From contig NW_003314263.1 of NCBI RefSeq assembly GCF_000143415.4, positions 1,824,749 to 1,888,748 on the forward strand: a stretch of 64,000 nucleotides of DNA. Direction: 5' to 3'. Below, in pieces: positions 31,577 through 43,055 of this stretch (within the stretch, counting starts at the first letter, position 1; the number at the start of each line of letters is the position of its first letter). The stretch comes from Selaginella moellendorffii (lineage: Eukaryota > Streptophyta > Lycopodiopsida > Selaginellales > Selaginellaceae). The notes under the pieces are model-generated. The model worked only from the letters and a program-made list of their open reading frames with translations, was not told the origin of the DNA and made no database searches. Position numbers and translations under genes: made by a program.

Positions 31577-33288
31577 TTAGTCTTTCAGCTTCGCTTGCTC
31601 GCTGCTCCACGCTAGACAGGATATCGGCATATCTAGCTGCGATTGTCCAGAACTAGAATTACAGAACGAAGTGTGGAACGTCTGAATACCTCTTGTGATT
31701 GCAATGGCGTCCAGATATTGAAGTTTGTCCTTTGCTTCTGTTAGAAACATGAGCTTGCGACAGTTAGAAACATGAGCTTCGCTACAGCTTCTACCTTTTT
31801 CCAGCGGGGGAGCTTTCAACAAGTTCAAAGATCTGCGATAAAGGCCCTGCATTGAAATTTTGTAGAAGATGAAAAGGCTACAACAAGAAAAAATTACAAA
31901 CCTCTGCTATCATGAACCCGCTATTCTCGGCCTTCGCTCGTCTACTGTAGAGATCTGCCATGCAAGATAACACAAGTCCAACTCGTGCGTGCGTCTCACC
32001 TGCAGTATCATATTAGCTACCAGCTTTAGAAACAGGCTGTTGTCCAAGTTACCACTAATGCTTTCAGCGACTTGAAGACCTTCTGTCAAAAATTTCTCTG
32101 CTTCATCAAAGCATCTGTAATAAAAGATAATCACGAGCGCCTAGAGATGAAAATTTGCTTACCCAAGGTCAGCTGAAAGCTGTCCTAAACCTGCTAGAGC
32201 TGCTGAATGAACTTCGGTAGAGGTCATTGTGGCTCCTTTGCTTTTGTCGGTTTCGTTTTTTGCAAGGGCAGCAGCGCTTTCGTAAAAGTTTTTAGCTTCC
32301 TTGTCATCGCCTCTTACGTGGGCAACTTCAGCTCGAGAAAGGATGGCAGCTCCTAGAATTCAACGTAAACTACGAGCGTAAAGAGAAATGATCAAAACCA
32401 ACCTTGCTTTGTATCAGGTGGAAATGCCTCAAAACACGAAGCCGCTGCTATACGCGTGTTGGAGTAAAGAAACAATCATCATCAAAACAATAAAAGGAAA
32501 ATACTCATACCAGCATCAAACTGTCCTCCAGATAGTTTGACGAGTCCGGCTAATGCTTGCGATCGAGGTCCAATATCAGATTCCGGAGTAGCAAGCTCTG
32601 ATATAGTTTGCAATTGAGCGGACGCCAATTCATCCTAGAAGACAAGCACGACGAAAACACCATAACCAGAGATGCTTATCCAAAAGAGACATGAAAACGA
32701 ACCTCGTGTATTTGCAAGTAGAGTCCTACCAAAGCTTCCAGAGCAGAAACTAGCCACCATAAAACAATCAGCGAAAAACATTCCACCGACGAAAAAAGCG
32801 AGAGTAAACTGACCCCGCACCTCCAATCCAGCCGACTCATTGCTCGAAACACCATGTAATACCTCAGTAGCGTCCGAGACTTTCCCTCTACAAGAAAAAA
32901 AAAACACAAGAAAAATTTAATCTTAGACCAAAGACTCCGAGTGATCTTACTGATCAGCGTGGAAGTCCGCTATCGCGAACTGGATCTTACACAGCGCATT
33001 GGCAGCCGAGGGCCCGGAATTCTTCACAAAGCTCACGCCATGCTCTAGAACCTGCATTGCATCCAAATACCCGGCGCCTGCTACAAGGATCACTAGCTAG
33101 ATCGCAAAAGCGCGAAATGTTTTACCTCCTTTCTTCCTCGCCGCCGCCGCGTAGTCGAGAATCTGCGCCGCCATGCCCTCGGCCGCGGCATCATCGCCAT
33201 GAGCCAGAGACGCGAGGAATCGATGAGGCCGGAGAGACCTCGCGATCGATCGCGATCGCCCTGGGACAAGGCGCAGCAAGAGCGCCAT
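31577..33288 (-). CDS. TPR-like helical repeat protein, about 12 exons, organellar
   Basis: Starts MALLLRLVPGRSRSIARSL, an Arg/Ser-rich amphipathic presequence suggesting mitochondrial or plastid import. Exons with GT-AG ends continue through YLDAMQVLEHGVSF, SAANALCKIQFAIADF, SALEALVGLYLQIHE, RSQALAGLVKLSGGQFDAA, AAILSRAEVAHVRGDDKEA, HSAALAGLGQLSADLG, CFDEAEKFLTEGLQVAES, GLYRRSLNLLKAPPLEK and end SSEQAKLKD. Total is about 360 aa. The A-L-x-G-L and F-x-x-A spacing suggests tetratricopeptide helices, so a protein-binding scaffold. I do not recognise a specific family. The start sits in a duplicated promoter block (33279-33340). Confidence 0.75.
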
Positions 33289-33340
33289 TATTGAGAATTT
33301 AGGGCTGACTCACTCTCAAGGGATTAGGGCTTTATAGAGG
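33279..33340. promoter_or_regulatory. Divergent promoter block, copy A
   Basis: Contains GCGCCATTATTGAGAATTTA and GGCTGACTCACTCTCAAGGG followed by ATTAGGGCTTTA. It includes the TPR-gene start codon (CAT at 33286-33288). A near copy lies at 34296-34361, right before KU70. The ATTAGGGCTTT motif resembles telo-box/site II elements of plant housekeeping promoters. Confidence 0.7.
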
Positions 33341-34273
33341 TGACGAGAGAAGACTTCCCTCAGGACTTTGCGCTGGCCAAGGAAGTGGATTACCATCTCA
33401 TCGATCAAAGAGTGGACTTAGGGCGGATGATTGGACGTAGAGCCCTTGTTGCTGCTTCACCAGACGAGGTCAAAGGAGCCAGGAAACTTCGGACATCTGC
33501 CTGCGTGGGAAAAGCACGAGTACGATGCTCTTGGAGGCTTTTCCACTTGAAGCTGTGTCCTGGATCTTTCAGCGAGTACTGCTACGCGTTCTGCTCGACC
33601 AAGGTGGCGGGTCTATATGTGCAGCGGGTTAGTCTAATTGTATTGCAGAGGTCTTGCTAAGTTCGTGTGCTACAGGTAGGGATGCTGTCAACTACTTGTG
33701 GAGGCCTTTGAAGGCTCTCAAAGCCTGGAGGGAAGTATTTGACAGCGACCATGCCAATGAAGACAGTGTGGTGTTGTTCCTTTTGCCACCGGATGTCTTT
33801 CCCGACTTCCAGTCCCAGCCGTATAGAGCAGCATCTCGAAAAGTCTCTCAGCGATCTGTGGAGGTTTGTGCTGGAGCTCCGAGTTCTGATTTAAGGTGGC
33901 GGTGCCCGTGGATGGTTCTCCGTATGCGGGACTCGATCTGCCGACCGAGATGCCTGCTGTATCTCTCGATCTGAACCCGAGCATGGAGACATTGGAGGGG
34001 CAGCTCATGTGTGCGGAATGCATCGAGTTTCGTTGGAAGGAGATTGGAGAAGTATCGCTCGAGGAAGAGAAGAACACTTACCAGAAGCGAGGTGTGGTCG
34101 AAGATGGAGGTTATTTGGATGGGCTAGATTTCAGTAAGCTCCATTATCGGCAATTACAGGCTTTGTGCAAGAAGCATGGTGTTCCTGCGAATACCTGCAA
34201 CGCTGAGATGATTGACAGGCTGACCTCTTTAAATACTTTCACTCAATCATGCATAGGAAGCTCTATAATGTAA
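33340..34273 (+). CDS. Hypothetical gene with C-terminal SAP-like helix pair
   Basis: Three stretches look coding: 33340-33630 (DFPQDFALAKEVDYHLIDQR), 33670-33870 (AVNYLWRPLKALKAWREVF, DSVVLFLLPPDVFPDF) and 33896-34273. The last ends with LDFSKLHYRQLQALCKKHG then VPANTCNAEMIDRL, which resembles the SAP-like element common in uncharacterised plant nuclear proteins. The frames do not join cleanly with the splice sites I could find, so exon borders are open and the gene may be decayed. Its position between the two promoter blocks suggests it entered with the promoter duplication. Confidence 0.4.
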
Positions 34274-34295
34274 TGCTTTTTAAAAATATCCAAAG

Positions 34296-34361
34296 CATCA
34301 TACGAGCGCCATTATTGAGAGTTTAGGGCTGACTCACTTTCGAGGATTAGGGCTTTAGAAG
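34296..34361. promoter_or_regulatory. Promoter block, copy B, upstream of KU70
   Basis: Matches 33279-33340 over about 62 bp (GCGCCATTATTGAGAGTTTA, GGCTGACTCACTTTCGAGG, ATTAGGGCTTTAG) with a few differences. It still holds the CAT that is the TPR start codon in copy A, now without an open frame. Confidence 0.75.
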
Positions 34362-34374
34362 CTTGAGGAAGACG

Positions 34375-37177
34375 ATGGCGGATAATGGCGACGATCCATA
34401 CGCCGATGAGGAGGAGGAGGAGGAGGACGAGTACGCGGTGGTATGCGCCAGGGATTTCTAGCGTGTTTGATCTCTTTCTTGATCGCATCGCCATGGCAGG
34501 AGGGGGCGACCAGGGATTACGTCGTGTTTCTGATCGACGCTGGGAAAGATATGCTTCTCCAGCTCCAGACAAAGCGGGTATGCTAAGGTCGAGCTCCATT
34601 TTGGTCTTTGATAGAAGATTTCTTTGCAGGGAGAGACTAAAACTTACTTGGAAGCTGTGATGGAATCTATCACTGAAGATTTGAAGACGAGGATCATTTC
34701 TAGAGACACCGATGAAGTGGGAATTTGCTTCATCAACACGGTAAGCCTTGGTTCTCCTGGTGGAATGCAAGGAATTTTTTTTAATGAATTTTGCAGCGCG
34801 AAAAAAATAACTCGCTCTCCTCAGAGGGTGTTTATACGTTTAAGGAGCTCAGCAAGCTCTCGGCTTCTTTTATCAAAGATACTTCTTCCTTGTGCGGTAC
34901 TGTGCTTTTTGTCTAGCTACTTTCAGCCATCTAATGTCTTCTCCATTTCAGAAAACTTTGATAGTGTTATAGGGAGCAACGATGGTTCTAACTACGGGGC
35001 CAGAGAAAATCCGCTTTACAGTGGCCTTTGGGTCGCACAAGGCATGCTCGGAAAGAGGTACGCTGGAAAGCTTCCCTTCGATTGTTCCTTCAATGGTTTC
35101 TTTCAGTGCTACAAAGAATCTAGGCAAGCGAATTCTGCTGTTTACGAACAACGATGATCCTTTCGAAAATGCGGATCCCGTTACAAAGGCTGACATGAGG
35201 AGAACAACTATACAACGGGCAAAGGTACTTTGCTGTGATTATTTTATTTGATCAGTAACGTTATTGTAACCCCAGGACTCGCAAGATCTTGGAATTTCGA
35301 TTGAACTCTACCCGATGAGCAGGCCTGGAGAAGAATTTAATCTCAACATCTTTTATAAGGTTCGCTCGGGTTTTGCATAACCAGATCCTGGAACAATTTT
35401 TTTGCAGGATATGATTACCATGGAAGATGACGAACTGTCGAATTTTATGGTTGGTGCAGAAAAAAGGTATGTTTTGGTACGAAGCTTTAAAGGCTACCTA
35501 AAGCTCGTGTTGTTGTAGATTTGAAGAACTCAAGGCTAGGATGAGAAAGAAGCTTTTTCAAAAGCGTGTTGTAAGGAAAATAACGTTCACCATTGCTAAT
35601 GGGACTAGTATCGGTCTCGGGACATATGCGATGGTTCGGCCGGCTACGACAGGTTGAAGACTTTGGCTGATTGTAAAACTCATTCTCAGCTTTTCTATGT
35701 AGGCAAGTACGAGTGGCTTGATTCCACGACAAACAAGCCTGTGAAGGTAACTCTTTCAACGTATTTACCTGAATTTTAACAGCCATTGCAGTCTGAACGA
35801 GCTCTCATATGCACGGATACGGGCGCTATAGTGACGGAATCTACGAAACGTTTTACACACTATAACAGGTATATGCCTTTGGCTGTCAGTTTCATCATCC
35901 ATGCGTTTGATGCAGTAAGCGAGTTCTCATGACACGCGAAGAGCTTGCAGAAGTAAAAAAGATAACGGACGTACAAGTCCGACTTCTAGGCTTCAAATCA
36001 ATTGCTTGCCTTAAAGACTATCACAACTTGAGGCCAGCCACGTTCCTGTATCCTAGTGAAGAGGTAAGTGGCTTGACTGGAAAACTAGAGATTTTCTCTA
36101 AACGCTACGTGCAGGCCATCAAAGGCAGCACCTGTCTTTTCATTGCGCTACATAGGTCTTTGATCCGGCAGAAAAAGTGAGTCTCTTATTCTACCAGTTC
36201 TTATCTGAAACGTGGCTGTGTAGGTTTGCTTTGGCGTTTCATGGAAATTCGACGTCTCCTCACCTGGTTGCTTTGGTTCCCCAGGTACTTAAAGGCAACG
36301 AATGCGAGCTGTTCGTTCTGATCGAGTTTCTGTTTTAGGAAGAGATTGTGAACGAGTATGGGCAAGTCCAGCCACCTGGAATGCATATGATCTACCTTCC
36401 ATATGCAGAGGACATTCGACAGCCTGAAAAGGTAGTTGGCGCCAGTCTTCCATGTTTTCTCTCTGATACCAGTTGCTTTCACAGATAAATCTGAGCAAAG
36501 GTGGAGTTGAAATAGCGGCAAAAGAGCATATCGACAAAGCAATGGCTCTCATCAAGAAGCTCCACTTGCGAGAATTTACAGTATACGATATACAAAACCC
36601 AGGTTAGTGCTATCCAAAGCATCTTAACGTTGCCGGAACTTTTCTTCATGTCTTTTCTCAGCCCTTCAAAGACACTATTCAAATCTGCAAGCTCTTGGAC
36701 TCCAGGAAGACACCGTGGAAGATGTCGAGGATTGTACATTGCCAGACGAGGAAGGCATGAAAAGGTGCGTGGTACTTTGATTTTCATTTTCCAACATGGC
36801 TGAAACTATGCTTTTCAGGCCGTCGATAGTTGCCGTAGTTCAAGCATTCAAAGACACTGTCTACGGGGCTGATCATGACCAAGAAGAGGCAGCTGCGGAG
36901 GCCGAACGGGCGAAAGGAAGCGTCACAGCTCAAAAGAGAAAGGCTGCTGCTGAAGTAGCGACCAAAGAATCAGAAAAATACAATTGGCGTCAGCTTGCTT
37001 TGGACGGCGAGGTAAGCTCTTCGTTCTTTCCAAACGGAAAAAATACCTTTTCCTTCGTTGCAGCTTAAGAAACTCACCGTGGTGGAGCTCAAGTATTATC
37101 TCGCGGGAAAGAAGCTCCCGCTCAGCGGCAAGAAAGAGATCCTCATTGAACGCATTCTAAACGACTTGGGAATGTAA
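34375..37177 (+). CDS. KU70: Ku70 DNA end-binding subunit, about 19 exons
   Basis: Exons start 34375-34440, 34500-34577, 34630-34740, 34797-34896 and continue with GT-AG introns to 37177, about 622 aa. Domains in order: acidic N-terminus, vWA-like domain (RDYVVFLIDAGKDM, YSGLWVAQGMLG, KRILLFTNNDDPF), the Ku core beta-barrel (KITFTIANGTSIGLGTYAM, KYEWLDSTTNKPV, GFKSIACLKDYHNLRPATF), HLVALVPQ, GMHMIYLPYAEDIR, helical arm (ALQRHYSNLQALGL) and a C-terminal SAP domain (LTVVELKYYLAGKKLPLSG). With Ku80 it caps DNA breaks for nonhomologous end joining and protects telomeres. All expected parts are present and no disruption was seen. Confidence 0.95.
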
Positions 37178-37285
37178 TCTATCTACACGGGGGGGTAAGC
37201 AAGCCAAAAGAAATCTCGGATCTTCTGCTAACCTTTGTTTCTTTCCTTTTCAAGGAATCAAAAAACTTGTGTATCATCACCATCT

Positions 37286-39688
37286 TCAGAAAACGTGGTC
37301 CGCGATCACGTAGACGTTGTCCGAGGTTAGTCTCACGTCCGAGAGAATGTAGACTCCACAATCGTGGGAATCAATCGCGACTTCGAAGCCATCCTGCTGT
37401 CGCTCGCTCCAATCTTCATGCTGAGGTATCAAGAAACAACGTTAAAGAGGCATCATTCAAAGTCGTATCAGCACCTTCCACAAATCTCGAACACAAACAG
37501 ACACTCCCGGCTCCAGTCCAAGATCAAACCAATTCACTTTGATGGCAACTCTTCGCCAATCTCGGTTCCAGAGCGCTAAAACTATTCTCTTGCCGGAGAG
37601 CGGCCCTGCCCAGACCTGTTGTTTCAAGGATCAACGCAAGAACAAAGATTTTCGCAGTGACGTCGTACCTCACGACATTTACAACGCCCCTGCCTGCTAA
37701 CTTTTCTAGCTTGAATCCCCAGTGGATCTATCACAGGAGAAATATAACGTGATTAAGTTTCCATGCAAAAGCACCTGTGCAAACCTTGGTTGATGTCGAT
37801 GATCTCTTTGTTTTTGTAGATTTCCAGGTGTTCCTCTCGGATTTTCCTGAGCTCACACCCGATGATCAGTGGCGCCTGTGACAAAATTTTAGCAACTTGG
37901 TGAAGTGAAGTGAATGAAACAAGTGAGAGCTCTTACTTTCATGATAGACCAGATGCTGAAATGCGACCGATACTCCGCCACACTCATGCGTCCGTTGCCA
38001 ACCTGAAGCATATCAGGATCTGGAGACCAGCTCTAAAAGTTTCAATACAAAAAACACACTCTTCAAGAACAAGCCAGCAGAAAAATCTCTCTTTTTTTTT
38101 CTCGTCTTTCTTTCTTCGTCTAGGAATGTAAAGAGACTGGGCAGCTTACCGTTCCATCCTCCAGGACCAGCATACGCTGCCCACATATTGTTGTCGTCGG
38201 CCAAAATCTGGATTCTGGAAGGAGAGAAAACATTGAACCACACACGGGGAAAAAAAAAAGGAGAACAAACTTATACCGGTCCCATCTGTCCTTGACATCT
38301 AAAGAAGTGCGCCACGAGTTTGCATACTTGCCTGCCCAGAGTGCGGGATGATCTTCACCCCTACGCACAAGAAAAAAGAAAAAAAAAGCATTGTAAACAA
38401 GATGAAGAAGAAGATGCACTCACCATTCGCAGATGGTATAGAATATCGGTCTTCCACTTTTGTTAAGAGCTTCGCTCATCACCGGGTAACTACAAGCAAG
38501 GAAAACCAGAAATAAAAAGCTTGAGCTCACGTTCAAAGCGTACCGAAGGTGCGGGTAGTAATGTTTTTTGTGGAAGCAATTGTCATACTTGAGATAGTCC
38601 ACGCCCTGGTTGAAAAATGAAACAAATGTGAGGTGGAGGAATCTGTCGCAGCTTTGAAAAACGTTTTATTTACCCATGAAGCGAATGTTTTGGCGTCCCG
38701 GATTTCGTGGTCCTCGGAGCCAGCTCGGTGTCCTATACAAGTTCTCCTTCTGCATCGACAATGAGATTCAATCTTAGGAGAAAAGCAAAACAACTTCGAC
38801 CAACCCTGCGTCCGAGTAAAGCCCGAACTTCAATCCTTTGCTATGCGCATAGTCTGCAAGTGCTTTCATTCCCGAAGGAAAAGTCGTTGGGTGCGACTTC
38901 AAATTCCCCTGTACACAAAGACAGACGGGGTTTTCATGAGAAGCTTCACTCCGTTTTTAACTCACCTGCTTATCGCGCTTATAAGCAGCCCAGCAATCAT
39001 CTAAACACAAGAAAATAGTACCTCAAAAAACCATGTGATTGAGATATATTACCAACAATGACGTAATTGTATCCGAGCTGATCGAGCCCGTGCCTGACCA
39101 GCGCATCAGCTGCCACAACAATAAGATAAGTCCTGTTGAAAAGAACAGAGCAAAAATAAGTGAAAGAAAGGTCTTACTGTTTCCGAAAACGATCTTCTCA
39201 TTGATCTTGCACTCGTATTTGTTCCAGCCGCTCCACCTAAATGCAACAGCGAACTCTCATCAGTCCCGCGAAGAAATTGGCTTCTCAAAATGCATGAAAA
39301 AAACCCATTTTTTTCTTGACACTCACCCCATGATCGGAGTTTTTCCCAACCCGTTGTCGTAGACCAGACGTCTTGGCAGCGGTACAGCGGCTGTCACGTT
39401 CCACTTCGTTTGCATCTTGCCATTACCCGAGCTGCCCAGCAGCCGCGACTGCGTCTTCCAGGTCAATAGCACGACCCCCAAAATCACACCACAGTTCCTC
39501 CACATCACAAAGTTCCGCCGGAGAGTCCCACCAATCCAATCTAGCAAGCTCCACGGCACCAGATGCTTGGAGATCCACTGCAGCCTCTTCACCCCTATCC
39601 GTTTCACCAAGAAACTCCTGCTCGAATCCAAAGCTCTGTCGATCCAACCCAGAACCAATCCTGCTACCAGCACAACGATGCTCCTCAT
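37286..39688 (-). CDS. GH27 glycosidase (alpha-galactosidase/beta-arabinopyranosidase type)
   Basis: Start ATG at 39688. Exons read [66 protein letters not shown], then [10 protein letters not shown] with the nucleophile Asp, [51 protein letters not shown] with the acid/base Asp, [28 protein letters not shown] and [18 protein letters not shown]. It ends with a beta domain to a TGA at 37286. That is the complete GH27 layout. The family releases alpha-galactose or beta-L-arabinopyranose in walls or vacuole. The HPALWAG text is closer to the arabinopyranosidase branch as I recall it. The first 120 residues are odd: two hydrophobic segments (3-20 and about 67-79) with basic loops, rather than a simple signal peptide. 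Confidence 0.88.
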
Positions 39689-39764
39689 CGCTGGGCTACA
39701 GCTTCTAAGCCAAGAACGCGAGTCTCCTCCTCTTCCTTTGTAGAGCCCACTCACAACTTAAAAG

Positions 39765-40395
39765 CTCCGAAGGAAGTCTTGGGCGAATGTGACGACCGAT
39801 TGTGGTGGTCGGGCGAGACGAGGAAGAACTGTTGGACACGCGGGCAACCTGGTGGAGGCCGGCTTTCATTGGTGCCCGCGGATATTCCTAGTTCCGCGTC
39901 CCTGTAAGTCAAAAGCTCGATCGTGACAAATGGGGATAAACTACGAACTTGCCACCTTTATCTCTTTTTGAATCAGTCGTCGTCCTCGTCGTTAGAGCCG
40001 CCCATCCCCGACTCGTCGACGACTTTGACATGGACTTCGTCGACTTTAGCTTTCTTAGCGGGACTTTGGAGAGGCTTCACCTTGACAAGGATGCTGGAGT
40101 GGGATGGTCGCTTTGCCAGTGTGATTCCGAAGGGAAGAATTCTCTCCATTTTTTGTGATGCTGCTGGGGAGTGGGAGCTGCCTCTTGCGATGCTTTGGCT
40201 ACTGCTGCCTGCTCGAGACAAACGTTTGTTTAGCTCAAGACACAAGGCTGCTCCATAGCTATGAAACACTCTTGCTTAGTTCTAGCGCTTCTTCCTTTCT
40301 ACTTGCTGGTCGTGTTCTCTTCTCACCTCCATTACTTTCCCAGAAAACTCCACGGGAGGAAAGATGTCAATCCTTTGCAAATTCAGAGTGAGGAT
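39765..40395 (-). pseudogene. Inverted unprocessed partial copy of the PIP30-like gene
   Basis: Matches about 42545-43200 in opposite orientation, including intron sequence, so it is a DNA-level duplicate. On the minus strand it retains the last exons (GSSHSPAASQK, then AKRPSHSSILVKVKPLQSPA, NDEDDD) and 3' flank (CACGATCGAGCTT). The first exons are missing. The KREHDRQV exon region is shifted in frame. It probably makes no functional protein. Confidence 0.85.
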
Positions 40396-40628
40396 ATAAA
40401 CACAAAAGAAAGAAAGAAATGTTCTTAAAATTCTTTATCCTGTTCATTCAAAGGGGAAATCTTCCTCCACAGTAGAAATTCACTGCTAAAGAATATTCTT
40501 TGTTTCTTTTTCTTTGTTTTCATTGGTAATAAAAGGACAGGTTTTTCTACTCTCTTTTTTTCCATATCTCAGATTTAAGGAAATGAAATGACCATGTTAG
40601 TCCGCCGACAACTTTGGCCGAGCCTCGC

Positions 40629-40635
40629 TATAAAA
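40629..40635 (+). promoter_or_regulatory. TATA box of the GDSL gene
   Basis: TATAAAA lies 41 bp before the start codon, with a short 5' UTR implied. This is the clearest TATA box in the genic core. Confidence 0.65.
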
Positions 40636-40675
40636 CCAGCCATTCCACAAGGGAAGTTATCGTCAAGCAGCAGCG

Positions 40676-41944
40676 ATGGCACTTGAATTCACCAAGTTCT
40701 TCCCAGCAGCGGTGCTTCTCATCGCGATCATCGCCTCCTTAGCTTCAGCGCAGTACAATTTGCCCAGCGTTCCAGCCCTGTTCATCCTCGGAGACGGCAC
40801 CGTCGATGCTGGAACCAACACGTATGTGAACTCTACGTACCAAGCCAGCGTTTCTCCATACGGCGAGACGTTCTTCGGCCACGCTGCTGGACGTTTTACC
40901 AATGGCCGGACGCTGGCGGATTTCCTGGCGCAGTCCCTCGGCCTCCCTCTCGTCCCGCCTTTCGTCCAGCCGCTGGGAGATCACAGGCACGGCGCGAACT
41001 TTGCCTCAGCTGGGAGTGGCCGGCTCGATTCAACCGGTGCTTCCAGAGGAGTCGTGAGCTTCAAGAAGCAGCTCCAGCAGCTGTCAAGTGTGATGGCGGT
41101 TTTCAAGTGGAGAGGCAAGAGCAACGCCGAGACGATGCTGAGCGAGTCCGTGTTCGTCATTTCCACTGGTGCCGATGATATTGCCAACTACATTGCACAG
41201 CCATCGATGAAGATTCCCGAGCAGCAGTTTGTCCAGAGCTTGATAGCCACCTACAAGTCAGGCATCGAGGTAAATGTCAAGTTTCTGGAGGTTTCTTTCC
41301 TCAAACCGTTTGGTGCTTTGCAGACGCTGTATAACCATGGAGCACGAAAGATAGTGGTGGTGGAACTTGGACCCGTGGGTTGCTTCCCGCAGTCAAAGCT
41401 AGCCGCATCTCGTTCGAGCCAGGGATTCAGGCGTTTCGACTGCTTGGAGGCAGCAAACACCTTGGCCAAGGACGTGAACACCGGACTTGACGATCTCGCC
41501 AAGACCCTGTCATCGCAACTCACGGGAATTCAGCTGATTGTTCTCAAGCCGTATGATCTCTTGATGAGCACAATACGCGTACCTAGAGCTTCTGGTAAGC
41601 GGTCTCGTTTCATGGTAGAAAATTCTTCTGACACTCGATTCGTTGGAACTTGAGTAGGATTCGTGAACAGTGTGGATGCGTGCTGTGGAGCTGGCCCTTT
41701 CAACGCTGCCGAGTCTTGCGCCGATTCCTACACACAGAGGACGTCTGAGTACCAGCCCTTTTTGTGTCCAAACCCGGCAACTTACATGTTTTTCGATGCT
41801 GCTCACTTCAGCGAGGCCGCCTACTTGATGATGTTTAAGAACTTTTGGCACGGAGACCAGAGCATCGCTACCCCGTTCAACCTCAAGGACTTGTTTGCAG
41901 GCAATGCTGTTCCATTCCCACCTCTGCCACCAAGATTTACTTAG
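40676..41944 (+). CDS. GDSL-family secreted protein lacking the block I serine, three exons
   Basis: Exons 40676-41269, 41324-41594 and 41658-41944 join in phase to 383 aa. Residues 1-25 form a signal peptide (AAVLLIAIIASLASAQ). Plant GDSL layout: block I is FILGDGTVDAGTN, where family members have GDS, so the nucleophile Ser is Gly41. Block II is GANFASAGSG. Block III is STGADDIANYI, with Asp where the oxyanion Asn is usual (GxND). Block V is FFDAAHFSEAAY with the Asp and His kept. The lid and cysteines look normal. It is likely apoplastic. With two catalytic positions replaced it is probably a noncatalytic relative. The 54-bp intron 1 is frame-neutral; removing it restores the family spacing. 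Confidence 0.88.
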
Positions 41945-42154
41945 GCTGAGAGTTCAGTGAATCGAGTTCTTCACTTATCCTCTTCATTTTCGTTTCTTTG
42001 AAGCGAGCTTCTCAATCGTATCTCCATTGAAAAATAATGCTAAACTCCCGCTCAAGGCTTCCTAGGAAACCCTAAAATGCCGTTAAACCCCTCTTTTTTC
42101 CCTTCCAATCCAAATAAATATATGCTCTCTGTTTTTAGGTTTAGGGCAAAAGCT

Positions 42155-43055
42155 ATGGAGCAACAACAGCAGCCAGTGCGCTTGATGCAGTTCATCTCCG
42201 AGAGTAAGGTGGGATGCATCAAATCTCGAGCCATGGCTCCCTCCATCACTCTATGCATTCTCTATCCAGTTGGAAGAGCTCAAATCTTCGCGTGGAGCCA
42301 CAATTCAGGATGGAACGCTGGCGCCTGAGAGGCCATTGCACGAGGTTTGGCGTGTGCTTTTATCTTATATTTCCTTCTCCCTTGTCCTTCTAGATTCTCA
42401 GGGAGAACAAGCAAAAGCAGGATAAAGAGTTCAAAGAACGCTTCAAGCACCGTGAGAGTTTTTTTTTTTTTTTTTTTCTGTGTGTTTGTGTTAACTTGGC
42501 TCACACTGAATGTGTAACAGAACCACCGAAAGCGTTGGATCCAGAGGAGATGGAGTTTCTGGAAGGGATTGACAAGGTTCTTCCTTCTTTTCTTTTCGCC
42601 CTTGGATTTTTTCGTTTTCTCGACTTACTGAGAAAGTAATGTAGGTGAAAAGAGAACACGACCGGCAAGTAGCAAAGGAAGAAGCGCTAGAACTAAGCAA
42701 CTTTGACGTGAGTGAGCTTGGGTTTTATAGGCTTTCTTTCTTGAGCTAAAGTCGCGAGCAGGCGGCGGTAGCGAAGAGAATGCAAGCATCACAAGAGGCA
42801 GCTCCCACTCCCCAGCCAAAAAAGAGAGAGGCCGTGGTAAGAAACCAAGTTTCGTTCTTTCCTTGGAATCACACTCTACAGGCAGGGCCAAAGCGACCGT
42901 CCCACTCCAGCATCTTTGTCAAGGTGAAGCCTCTCCAAGGCCCCGCTAAGAAAGCTAAAGTCGAAGAAGGCCTCGTCGAGCAAGAGAGCAAGCCGGGGAT
43001 CATGGCTGGACTGGTCGCTGCTTATGGCGACGCTGACGACGAGGACGACGACTGA
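42155..43055 (+). CDS. PIP30/FAM192A (NIP30-domain) protein, seven exons
   Basis: Exon 1 is 42155-42208, exon 2 starts 42270, and the last exon ends at TGA 43053-43055. It reads VRLMQFISESK, LEELKSSRGATIQDGTLAPE, RPLHEILRENKQKQDKEFKE, PPKALDPEEMEFLEGIDK and REHDRQVAKEEALELSNFD, then AGPKRPSHSSIFVKVKPLQG and an acidic tail DADDEDDD. About 205 aa. The N-terminal pattern (RLMxFxSE, EQKxxKxxEFEExFK, LDxxExxFL) is that of the NIP30 domain, known in animals as a nuclear partner of the PA28-gamma proteasome activator. Plant function is not established. Introns are 60-100 bp. Confidence 0.85.

Noticed and set aside
34312-34770. A 152-codon minus frame over the KU70 start
   Set aside because: It is antisense to KU70 exons 1-3, which have strong homology and splice support.
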